The position numbers were made by a program, and so were the translations under genes. 64,000 bases of DNA from Leifsonia shinshuensis (GTDB taxonomy: Bacteria > Actinomycetota > Actinomycetes > Actinomycetales > Microbacteriaceae), in NCBI RefSeq assembly GCF_031456835.1, contig NZ_JAVDVK010000001.1, positions 62,001-126,000 of the forward strand. Direction: 5' to 3'. Positions 25,621 through 33,285 of this stretch are shown here, piece by piece. The notes beneath the pieces are model-generated. The model searched no databases and had not been told where the DNA came from. It worked only from the letters and a program-made list of their open reading frames with translations. Each line of letters begins with the position of its first letter. Position 1 is the first letter of the stretch.

Positions 25621-26178
25621 ATGTCCACTTCATTCCCCACCGGCGGGTTCGGCGCCCGCATGGATCCGGACGCCATGTGGCAGGCGTTCGAGCAGTTGCG
25701 CTCCACCTTCGAGAAGAAGGTCGGCTCGCGCATGGGCCGCGGCGACGTCCGCGCGGCCGTCCTGAGCCTGCTGAGCGAGAAGCCCATGCACGGCTACCAG
25801 ATCATCCGCGAGATCGAGGAGCGCAGCGGCGGCAGCTGGAAGCCGAGCGCCGGCTCGGTCTACCCGACCCTGCAGCTGCTCGCTGACGAGGGCCTGATCA
25901 CCGCCGAGGAGTCCAACGGTCGCAAGACCTACGCGCTCACCGAGGCAGGCCGCGAGGTCGCCGCCGCCGAGGCGGGGACGCCGTGGCAGGGCGAGGGGAC
26001 CGCGACCGCGGGCGGGCGTCGCCCGATGAACGGCGGCACCCTGCCGAAGGCGGGCGTCGAGCTCGCCCAGGCGGCCGCGCAGGTGCACCGCACCGGCACC
26101 CCGGAGCAGGTTCAGGAGGCGGCGGCCGTGCTCGACGAGGCACGGCGGCGGCTGTACTCGATCCTCGCCCAGGGCTGA
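25621..26178 (+). CDS. PadR-family transcriptional regulator
   Basis: A protein of 185 residues. The PadR winged helix is at about 40-115 (AVLSLLSEKPMHGYQIIREIEERSG, SAGSVYPTLQLLADEGLI, KTYALTEAGRE). A Gly-rich linker and a C-terminal helix (QVQEAAAVLDEARRRLYSIL) for dimerisation follow. An operator-like palindrome precedes the gene. It is 4 bases from the AarF kinase gene and probably controls it. Confidence 0.92.
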   Translation: MSTSFPTGGFGARMDPDAMWQAFEQLRSTFEKKVGSRMGRGDVRAAVLSLLSEKPMHGYQIIREIEERSGGSWKPSAGSVYPTLQLLADEGLITAEESNGRKTYALTEAGREVAAAEAGTPWQGEGTATAGGRRPMNGGTLPKAGVELAQAAAQVHRTGTPEQVQEAAAVLDEARRRLYSILAQG

Positions 26179-26182
26179 CGGG

Positions 26183-27898
26183 GTGACGTCGGACCAGGCG
26201 CCTGCCGCGGTGCCCCACCGGCCCGCGGCGACGCCGGCCACTCGCGCGCGCTACCGCCGCATCCTGCGCTTCGCGGGCTGGAACCTCGCCGTCACCTGGT
26301 GGTACGAGCTGTTCCTGCCGCGCATCGGCCTCGCCCGCGTCGCCGCGCGCACGCGGTCGAAGCGGATGCGCCGCTTCGCGCAGCGGTTCCACGGGCTGGC
26401 GGTGGAGCTGGGCGGTCTGATGATCAAGGTCGGCCAGTTCATGTCGTCCCGGCTCGACGTGCTGCCGCCCGAGATCACCAGCGAGCTGGAGGGGCTGCAG
26501 GATGAGGTCCCCGCCGTGCCGTTCCCGGCGATCCGGGCGCTGGCGGAGGCGGAGCTCGGCGTCGCACTGGAGCGGGCGTTCGCGTCGGTCGACGAGACCC
26601 CGGTCGCGGCGGCCTCGCTCGGGCAGGCGCATCGCGCGCGGCTGAGGCCGGAGACGGCAGCGGAGACCGGGCTGGAGGCGGTCGTCATCAAGGTGCAGCG
26701 TCCCGGCATCGACGCGATCGTTGATGTCGACCTCGCCGCCCTGCGCCGGGTCGGGCGGTGGCTGAGCCACGTCCGGCTCGTCTCCGATCGGGTGGATGCG
26801 CCGGCACTCGTCGAGGAGTTCGCCACGACCAGCCTCGAGGAGATCGACTACCTGCACGAGGCCGGCAACTCGGAGAAGTTCGCGGCCGAGTTCGACGGCG
26901 ACGACCGGGTCGCCGTGCCGGAGGTCGTGTGGGAGCGGACCACCCGCCGGGTTCTGACCCTTGAAGACGTCACCGCCATCAAGATCACCGACGCGGACGC
27001 GCTGCGGGCGGCCGGCATCGACCCGGCCGATGTCGCCCCGGTCTTCGCCGAGGTGATGTTCGACCAGCTGTTCAGCAGCGGCTTCTTCCACGCCGACCCT
27101 CACCCCGGCAACATCTTCGTCACGCCGCGCCCCGGCACGGGCGACCGGCCGTGGACGCTCACGTTCGTCGACTTCGGCATGATGGGCGAGGTGCCGCCGG
27201 GCACGCGCAGCGGCCTCCGCAAGCTGCTGATCGCCGCCGCCTCCCGCGACGGGAAGGGCCTGGTGGATGCGATCCGCGACGTGGGCGTGCTGCTCCCGAC
27301 CGCCGACACCCGGGAGCTGGAGCGCGCGATGACCCACCTGTTCGGGCGGTTCGGCGGGATGGGGTTCGCCGAGCTGCGCGAGGTGGATCCGCGCGAGTTC
27401 CGCGAGTTCGCGGTCGAGTTCGGCGACGTGGTCCGGTCGCTGCCGTTCCAGCTGCCCGAGAACTTCCTGCTCATCATCCGTGCCATGTCGCTGACCTCCG
27501 GGGTGTGCAGCGCGCTCGACCCGGCCTTCAACCTGTGGGACTCGGTGGAGCCGTACGCCGGGCAGCTGCTGCGCGACGAGCGCGGCAACGTCGTGCAGGA
27601 CGTCGCGAAGCAGGCGCTCGAGGTGGCCGGCATCGCTCTGCGACTGCCCAAGCGGCTGGATGCGCTGGTCACCCGGGTCGAGGAGGGCGACGTCGCCGTC
27701 AGCACGCCCCGCCTCGAGCAGCGCGTGGCGCGGCTCGACCGCGCGGTGCGGAGGCTCGTGGCGGCGGTGGTCTTCGGCGGGGTGCTGATCGCGGGGGCGA
27801 TCGTCCACGCCACCGACGAGGTGCTCGGCACGGTGCTGCTCATCGCATCCGTGGTGCCGCTCGGGTTCACCGTCTTCACAGGCCGCCGGGGGGCCTGA
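26183..27898 (+). CDS. AarF/ABC1/UbiB-family atypical kinase
   Basis: A protein of 571 residues. Hallmarks include KVGQFMSSRLDVLPPEI, the Ala-rich loop AAASLGQAH, the Lys strand VVIKVQRPG, HADPHPGNIF and the DFG motif FVDFGMMG. Two membrane helices lie at the C-terminus (about 515-565). The family supports quinone or lipid metabolism through ATP binding. Paired in an operon with PadR. GTG start. Confidence 0.93.
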   Translation: MTSDQAPAAVPHRPAATPATRARYRRILRFAGWNLAVTWWYELFLPRIGLARVAARTRSKRMRRFAQRFHGLAVELGGLMIKVGQFMSSRLDVLPPEITSELEGLQDEVPAVPFPAIRALAEAELGVALERAFASVDETPVAAASLGQAHRARLRPETAAETGLEAVVIKVQRPGIDAIVDVDLAALRRVGRWLSHVRLVSDRVDAPALVEEFATTSLEEIDYLHEAGNSEKFAAEFDGDDRVAVPEVVWERTTRRVLTLEDVTAIKITDADALRAAGIDPADVAPVFAEVMFDQLFSSGFFHADPHPGNIFVTPRPGTGDRPWTLTFVDFGMMGEVPPGTRSGLRKLLIAAASRDGKGLVDAIRDVGVLLPTADTRELERAMTHLFGRFGGMGFAELREVDPREFREFAVEFGDVVRSLPFQLPENFLLIIRAMSLTSGVCSALDPAFNLWDSVEPYAGQLLRDERGNVVQDVAKQALEVAGIALRLPKRLDALVTRVEEGDVAVSTPRLEQRVARLDRAVRRLVAAVVFGGVLIAGAIVHATDEVLGTVLLIASVVPLGFTVFTGRRGA

Positions 27899-27936
27899 GC
27901 CGGAATACCGCCTGGTGCACCGGCGTTTCACCTCAC

Positions 27937-28323
27937 ATGGCAACCACCGAGATCACCTCGACCAACCACGACCAGACCGTCTCCGACGGCATCGTGCTGC
28001 TCGACTTCTGGGCCGACTGGTGCGGACCGTGTCACATGTTCGCGCCCGTCTTCGAGAAGGCGTCCGAGAAGCACTCCGACATCACGTTCGGCAAGATCGA
28101 CACCGAGGCGCAGCAGGCGCTGGCGGCGTCGTACGGCATCCAGTCCATCCCGACCCTCGTCGCCTACCGCGACGGCATCCCCCTGTTCTCGCAGGCCGGC
28201 GCCCTCCCGGGCGAGGCCGTCGAGGACCTCATCCAGCAGATCCGCGGCCTCGACATGACCGAGGTGCGCAAGCAGTACGACGAGCTGAAGGCTGCGGCCG
28301 AGCAGCAGCAGCAGCAGAGCTGA
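27937..28323 (+). CDS. Thioredoxin
   Basis: A protein of 128 residues with the active site WCGPC (Cys29, Cys32), the cis-Pro in IQSIPTLVAY, and a C-terminal helix longer than usual, ending in a run of five Gln encoded by tandem CAG. It reduces protein disulfides in the cytoplasm. The N-terminus is right for the family at ATG 27937, but no clear ribosome site is visible. Confidence 0.93.
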   Translation: MATTEITSTNHDQTVSDGIVLLDFWADWCGPCHMFAPVFEKASEKHSDITFGKIDTEAQQALAASYGIQSIPTLVAYRDGIPLFSQAGALPGEAVEDLIQQIRGLDMTEVRKQYDELKAAAEQQQQQS

Positions 28324-28344
28324 CGCTCCGGCCGACGTCCGAGA

Positions 28345-28377
28345 GGCGCGGGCCCGTCACACGACGGGTTCCGCGCC
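28345..28377. terminator. Bidirectional hairpin terminator
   Basis: Left arm GGCGCGG and CCCGTC, loop ACAC, right arm GACGGG and CCGCGCC, with a small internal loop. It lies between the thioredoxin gene and the convergent small membrane gene, overlapping the stop codon of the latter. Confidence 0.7.
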
Positions 28378-28698
28378 TTCGTCGTCTCCGGGGGTGCTCC
28401 GCAGTCCGGCGACCGCCGCACGCCGCGACGGGTCCGCGGTGAGCAGCCGGCCGACGTACGTCATCACCAGCGACGCGCCGATGAGCGCGACACCGAGCGG
28501 AGGGACGACCTGCGCGACGACGCGCACGACGAGGTCGATCCCCACGAGCATCCCCTGATCGACGCCGGTCGACGCGTCGTGCTGCAGTGTCAGCGTGTAG
28601 CCCAGCTGGGGCAGCAGCAGCGTGAGCAGCACCCCGCCCAGCGTCAGGCCAATGCCCCACCAGAGCACCGGTCGCGGTCGCAGCCTCGATCCGTTCAC
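28357..28698 (-). CDS. Small two-helix membrane protein
   Basis: The product is 113 residues from a GTG start. Two hydrophobic segments (about 11-33 and 55-80) flank a polar loop with QHDASTGVDQ. The C-terminus is charged. No family recognised; the codon bias and terminator placement support it. Confidence 0.55.
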   Translation of the reverse strand: MNGSRLRPRPVLWWGIGLTLGGVLLTLLLPQLGYTLTLQHDASTGVDQGMLVGIDLVVRVVAQVVPPLGVALIGASLVMTYVGRLLTADPSRRAAVAGLRSTPGDDEGAEPVV

Positions 28699-28761
28699 GC
28701 ACGTCCCCCTTCGTCGCGGTTCCGTCCGATGCTAGCGGGCCGCGCGCGACGACGGCAGGAG

Positions 28762-29781
28762 TCAGTCCGTGGCGGTCAGCGAGCTGCTGCGCCGCACGAC
28801 GAGCTCGGGCTGGTAGAGCACGTGCCGGGGTTCGAGGTCGGGGTCCTCGGCCTCCTCGAGCAGGATGCTGACGCCGGTCTGTCCGATGAGGTGGCTGGGC
28901 TGGCGCACCGAGGTGAGCGGCACGACGGATGCACTCGCGAACATGATGTCGTCGTAGCCGACCAGCGCGATGTCCTCCGGGATGGCCACGCGACCGTTGA
29001 TGAACAGTCCCTGCAGCAGGCCGACCGCCACCAGGTCGTTCGCGGCGAAGACGCCGTCCGGCCGCTGGGCCGGAGGCCGCTGGACCAGCTGCTCGCCGGC
29101 CCTCCGTCCCTCCATCACCGTCAGCTCGGCGACGGGCACGACCTCGATGCTGACGCCGGGGTGCTTCTCGACCTCGCGGCGCGCGCCCTCGAGGCGGTCG
29201 CTGACCTGGCGGATCTCGAGCGGTCCGCCCACGAACGCCAGACGCGTGCGGCCGGAGTCGATGAGGTGGGATGCCGCGAGGGCGCCGCCCGCCACGTCGT
29301 CGACCGACACCGAGCTGAACGACTCGTCGGTGCTGACCCGGTCGACGAGCACGGACGCGATGCCGCGATCGCGCAGCTGGCGGAGCCGGCGCGCCGGGTC
29401 GGCGACGGGGGAGAGCAGAACGCCGCGCACGCGGAGCTCCTCGAAGAGCCCCAGGTAGCCGGCCTCCCGCTCGCGCAGGTTGTTGCTGTTGCCGACGATG
29501 ACGCTGTAGCCGGCGTCGGCGGCCGCGTCCTCCGCGGCGGTCGCCAGGTCGGTGAAGAACGGGTTGCCGCCGCTGAGCGTGATGAGCCCGAGCGCCTGGC
29601 TGTGCCCGAGGCGCAGCTGGCGGGCCGCCTCGTTGCGCACGTAGGAGAGCTTCTGCATGGCCGACATGACCCGCTCGACCGTTTCGGGCGCGACGATCTC
29701 CGGCCGGTTGAGCACGTTCGACACCGTGCCCACCGAGACCTGCGCCAGTGCGGCGACGTCTTTCACGCTTGCGGAAGCCAT
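28762..29781 (-). CDS. LacI-family regulator of the rhamnose island
   Basis: A protein of 339 residues. The N-terminal helix-turn-helix and hinge (VKDVAALAQVSVGTVSNVLN) precede a periplasmic-binding-like effector domain (GLITLSGGNPFFTDLATA, PDGVFAANDLVAVGLLQG, LVGYDDIMFASAS). It diverges from the sugar ABC operon, and the shared intergenic region holds three TGAAnCG sites. It is the likely repressor, with L-rhamnose or a derivative as inducer; the inducer is inference. Confidence 0.92.
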   Translation of the reverse strand: MASASVKDVAALAQVSVGTVSNVLNRPEIVAPETVERVMSAMQKLSYVRNEAARQLRLGHSQALGLITLSGGNPFFTDLATAAEDAAADAGYSVIVGNSNNLREREAGYLGLFEELRVRGVLLSPVADPARRLRQLRDRGIASVLVDRVSTDESFSSVSVDDVAGGALAASHLIDSGRTRLAFVGGPLEIRQVSDRLEGARREVEKHPGVSIEVVPVAELTVMEGRRAGEQLVQRPPAQRPDGVFAANDLVAVGLLQGLFINGRVAIPEDIALVGYDDIMFASASVVPLTSVRQPSHLIGQTGVSILLEEAEDPDLEPRHVLYQPELVVRRSSSLTATD

Positions 29782-29820
29782 GCGATCCCTCCTCGGCCGA
29801 TGGTAGCGGATGGGCGTCGT

Positions 29821-29922
29821 TGAATCGAACCAATTAAGTTGCGCGTCCCGCCTAATTTGAATCGTTATATTTCGTGCTTGACGGCGGACGCAGGTCGCCT
29901 CTATGGTCAGTGAAGCGTTTCA
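29821..29922. promoter_or_regulatory. Three LacI-type operator sites
   Basis: TGAATCGAACCA (29821-29832), TGAATCGTTATA (29858-29869) and the near-palindrome TGAAGCGTTTCA (29911-29922). All share TGAAnCG, the half-site style of LacI repressors. One sits upstream of the -35 and one just after the -10 of the ABC operon promoter. Confidence 0.65.
29878..29907 (+). promoter_or_regulatory. Sigma-A-type promoter of the rhamnose ABC operon
   Basis: TTGACG (29878-29883), 18 bases, TATGGT (29902-29907), in an AT-richer region. The leader to the ATG at 29978 is about 65 bases. Confidence 0.6.
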
Positions 29923-29977
29923 AATTACCCGAAAACCACGGGCAGCCGACGCGCTCGAAAATACAAGGAGGTATTTG

Positions 29978-31294
29978 ATGTTCTCTCGCAGGACGGCGAC
30001 ACGGGTCGCCGCCACGCTCGGCGGCGTCGCGCTCATCGGCGCAGCCCTTGCCGGTTGCAGCGCATCCGGCGGATCCGGCGGCTCCACGACGATCTCGCTC
30101 CTCGCGGCGGGCAACGACCCGGCCAGCACCAGCTTCGCCAACGACCTGGCCAAGGCCTTCCACAAGGCCAACCCCTCGATCACCGTCAAGGTCGAGACCC
30201 GCCCGGGCGGCACCGACGGCGACAACCTCGTCAAGACGCGCCTGTCCACGGGCGACATGAACGACGTCTTCCTGTACAACTCGGGATCGCTGCTCCAGGC
30301 GCTCCGCCCGGACACGCAGCTCCAGCCGCTGACCGACGAGGCGTGGGCCAAGGACCTCACCGACGACTTCAAGAAGTCCGTGAGCACCGACAAGGGCCTC
30401 TACGGGGCGCCGACCGGCACCACCTTCGACGGCGGCATCATGTACAACAAGAAGGTCTACGAGAAGCTCGGCCTGACCGTGCCGAAGACCTGGGACGAGT
30501 TCATCTCGAACAGCGAGAAGATCAAGGCCGCGGGCATCGCGCCGATCATCCAGTCCTACGGCGACACCTGGACGAGCCAGCTCTTCGTGCTCGGCGACTT
30601 CGCGAACGTGAGCGCGGAGGACGCGAACTGGGCGAAGGACTACACGGCGAACAAGGCCGACGCGAAGTACTCGAAGGATCCGGCGTTCGCGGGCTTCGAG
30701 CACACCCAGGAGGTGTTCGACAAGGGCCTCACGAACAAGGACTACGCGTCGCTCACCAACGTCAACGCCCTGAAGATGCTGGCCACCGGCGAAGGCGCGC
30801 AGTACCCGATGATCACCACGGTCATCAGCAACGTGCTGCAGTCGAACCCCGACCAGATCAACGACATCGGCTACTTCGCGATGCCGACCGACCCGGGCGA
30901 ACCGCACGCCACCGTCTGGGAGCCGACCTCGGCCTACATCCCGAAGTCGACCACCGGAGACAAGCTGACCGCCGCGAAGAAGCTGGTCGCGTTCATCAAC
31001 ACCTCGGAGGGCTGCGACATCCAGAACAGCGCCGGCACCCCGGCGGGCCCGTTCGCGATCAGCACCTGCAAGATCCCGGACGACGCCCCCGCGCTGGTGA
31101 AGGACGAGCTGGCGTACCAGGATGCGAAGAAGACCGGCCTCGCGCTCGAGTTCCTCTCGCCGATCAAGGGCCCGAACCTGGAGAAGATCCTCATCCAGGT
31201 CGGCTCCGGCATCTCCTCGGCCAAGGAGGGCGCGGCCCTCTACGACCAGGATGTGAAGGCACAGGCCCAGCAGCTGGGCATCAAGGGCTGGTGA
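29978..31294 (+). CDS. Sugar ABC transporter substrate-binding lipoprotein
   Basis: A protein of 438 residues. Signal peptide with LAGCS lipobox at about residue 27, then a family-1 binding-protein fold: a DVFLYNSGSLLQAL segment, YGAPTGTTFDGGIMYNKKVYEKLGL and TWDEFISNSEKIKAAGI. It captures a sugar outside the membrane. AAGGAGG precedes the ATG ideally. Given the island, the ligand is probably rhamnose or rhamno-oligosaccharides. A hairpin follows the gene. Confidence 0.93.
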   Translation: MFSRRTATRVAATLGGVALIGAALAGCSASGGSGGSTTISLLAAGNDPASTSFANDLAKAFHKANPSITVKVETRPGGTDGDNLVKTRLSTGDMNDVFLYNSGSLLQALRPDTQLQPLTDEAWAKDLTDDFKKSVSTDKGLYGAPTGTTFDGGIMYNKKVYEKLGLTVPKTWDEFISNSEKIKAAGIAPIIQSYGDTWTSQLFVLGDFANVSAEDANWAKDYTANKADAKYSKDPAFAGFEHTQEVFDKGLTNKDYASLTNVNALKMLATGEGAQYPMITTVISNVLQSNPDQINDIGYFAMPTDPGEPHATVWEPTSAYIPKSTTGDKLTAAKKLVAFINTSEGCDIQNSAGTPAGPFAISTCKIPDDAPALVKDELAYQDAKKTGLALEFLSPIKGPNLEKILIQVGSGISSAKEGAALYDQDVKAQAQQLGIKGW

Positions 31295-31299
31295 CGGCC

Positions 31300-31333
31300 C
31301 GGCCGGGCCGGCGCGATCGCGTCGGCCCGGCCG
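31300..31333 (+). terminator. Intra-operon hairpin after the binding-protein gene
   Basis: Arms of 11 bases (31300-31310 and 31323-31333) enclose a further palindrome CGCGATCGCG. It probably stabilises or partly terminates the message, so more binding protein than permease is made, a common arrangement. Confidence 0.7.
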
Positions 31334-31391
31334 CCCCCGGCCCCGAAACGCAGCGTCCCGGCCACCACAGAACACTCGACGAGGAGCGGAC

Positions 31392-32339
31392 ATGTCGACG
31401 GCTACCCCTTCGACCGCAACACAGGCGGCCGGAATCCTGACCGAGGTGAAGGACCCCGGCGATCGCACGACCAAGCGCAAAGGCATCAGGTCGCACTACC
31501 CGACCTGGTTCTTCATCCCGGCGCTCGTGCTCTACGCGGTGTTCTTCGCGATCCCGTCCCTGTCGTCGTTCTACTTCTCGCTCACCCGCTGGTCGCTGTT
31601 CGACGCGCAGTTCATCGGCTTCGCGAACTACGTCCAGTTCTTCCAGGACCCGCAGCTCTACACGAGCTTCATCCACACGCTGGTGTACGCGGTCCTCACC
31701 TCCGGAGCCAAGGTCATCATCGGCTTCTTCCTCGCGCTGCTGCTGACTTCGCCGGTCGTCGGCCGCGGGTACCTCCGGGCCATCGTCTTCTTCCCGGTGC
31801 TGCTCTCCACGATCGGCGTCGGCATCCTCTGGAAGGCCCTGCTCGACCCCTTCCACGGGATGGTCAACGGCGTCCTCGGATTCTTCGGCCTGCCGCAGCC
31901 GGGCTGGTTCACCGACCCGAACCTCGCGCTCTACACGATCGCCGGCGTCGACATCTGGAAGGGCGTCGGCATCGCCACCCTCATCTTCATGGCGGGCATC
32001 GTCGCGATCCCCAACGAGTACTACGAGGCGGCCAGGATGGACGGCGCGACCGGGTGGCGCATCCTGCGCGACATCACGATCCCGCTCAGCCGCGGCGCCA
32101 CCGCGACGGTCATCATCCTGTCGCTGATCGGCGGCCTGCGTTCCTTCGACATCATCTGGGCCACCACCGGCGGCGGTCCCGGCTTCACCAGCGACGTGCT
32201 CGCCTCGGTGATCTACAAGCAGTACCAGGCGGGCTTCTACGGCCTCTCCACCGCGGGCAACGTCGTGCTGTTCCTCGTGGTGACGGTCATCATGGTGCCG
32301 CTGTCGTACTTCCTGAACAGAAAGCAGGTGGAGCTGTGA
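31392..32339 (+). CDS. Sugar ABC transporter permease, MalF type
   Basis: A protein of 315 residues with six hydrophobic helices and the cytoplasmic EAA loop (YYEAARMDGATGWRILRDITIP) that docks on the ATPase. Stop and next start overlap (GTGA). The ATPase subunit is not in this operon; a shared MsiK-like ATPase elsewhere in the genome is typical for actinobacteria. Confidence 0.93.
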   Translation: MSTATPSTATQAAGILTEVKDPGDRTTKRKGIRSHYPTWFFIPALVLYAVFFAIPSLSSFYFSLTRWSLFDAQFIGFANYVQFFQDPQLYTSFIHTLVYAVLTSGAKVIIGFFLALLLTSPVVGRGYLRAIVFFPVLLSTIGVGILWKALLDPFHGMVNGVLGFFGLPQPGWFTDPNLALYTIAGVDIWKGVGIATLIFMAGIVAIPNEYYEAARMDGATGWRILRDITIPLSRGATATVIILSLIGGLRSFDIIWATTGGGPGFTSDVLASVIYKQYQAGFYGLSTAGNVVLFLVVTVIMVPLSYFLNRKQVEL

Positions 32340-33169
32340 AGCGGCAGCGCATCCGGTCCTGGACGATCGGGGTCATCGCGATCGCGGTCTCCGTCATCGT
32401 CTTCCTCGTCCCGCTCGCCTTCGTGCTCCTCCAGGCGTCGAAGACGCCGGACGACGCGTCCAGCCTCGCCTTCACCTGGCCGAAGGAGTGGAGCTTCTTC
32501 CCCAACCTCATCGCGGTGCTGGAGAGCGGCGACGGCCTGATCTGGCGGGCCTTCTTCAATTCCGCCCTCCTGACGGTCTTCTCGGTCGCCCTCATGGTGA
32601 TCATCGCGGCCATGGCCGGCTACGTGCTCGCCCGCAAGCGCAGCAAGTGGGGCCCGGTCGTCAACTTCTTCGTGCTGGCCGGGCTCATCGTCCCTCCGGC
32701 CGTCGTCCCGACGATCTGGGTGCTGCAGGGCCTGGGGCTGTTCAAGACCCTGCCGGGCATGATCCTCATCGAGACGACCTTCGGGCTGTCCTTCTCGATC
32801 CTGATGTTCCGGGCGTTCTTCGGGACGGTGCCGCGGGAGCTCGACGAGGCCGCGGTGCTCGACGGCGCGGGGCGGGTGCGGATGTTCTTCCAGGTGATCC
32901 TGCCGCTGCTCCGGCCGGTGATCGTCACGGTGATCGTGGTGCAGTCGGTGTTCGTCTTCAACGACTTCCAGAACCCGCTGTACTTCCTGCCGGGCGCCGA
33001 CAACGCGACGGTGCAGACCACCCTGTACAGCTTCGCCGGGCAGAACCTGAGCTTCTACAACCTGCTCTTCATGGACTTCCTGCTCATCACCATCCCGCCG
33101 CTCGTGGCCTACATCTTCTTCAACCGGCAGATCATCGCCGGCATGACCAGCGGGGCCGTCAAGGGATGA
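32336..33169 (+). CDS. Sugar ABC transporter permease, MalG type
   Basis: A protein of 277 residues with six helices and the EAA loop (ELDEAAVLDGAGRVRMFFQVILP). GTG 32336 overlaps the previous stop by 4 bases. Its own stop overlaps an ATG in the reading frame of the rhamnosidase (33166), so the next frame is coupled too. Confidence 0.92.
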   Translation: MKRQRIRSWTIGVIAIAVSVIVFLVPLAFVLLQASKTPDDASSLAFTWPKEWSFFPNLIAVLESGDGLIWRAFFNSALLTVFSVALMVIIAAMAGYVLARKRSKWGPVVNFFVLAGLIVPPAVVPTIWVLQGLGLFKTLPGMILIETTFGLSFSILMFRAFFGTVPRELDEAAVLDGAGRVRMFFQVILPLLRPVIVTVIVVQSVFVFNDFQNPLYFLPGADNATVQTTLYSFAGQNLSFYNLLFMDFLLITIPPLVAYIFFNRQIIAGMTSGAVKG

Positions 33170-33200
33170 CGGCAGTGCCCGCGGACGACGACGAACGCAC

Positions 33201-33260
33201 GACGCAGAACCCACCGACACAGAACACCCCGACACAGAACCCCCCGACACAGAACACCCC
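33201..33260 (+). repeat. 15-bp tandem repeat, four copies
   Basis: Units of 15 bases such as GACACAGAACACCCC, four whole and one partial. They lie between the permease stop and the usual rhamnosidase start and stay in the rhamnosidase frame, encoding TQNPP/TQNTP. Confidence 0.9.
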
Positions 33261-33285
33261 GACACGAAAGCGGAGAGACAACGCA

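Noticed and set aside
28601..29823. Plus-strand frame opposite the LacI regulator
   Set aside because: The translation is low-complexity; the LacI protein on the other strand has a full helix-turn-helix and effector domain.
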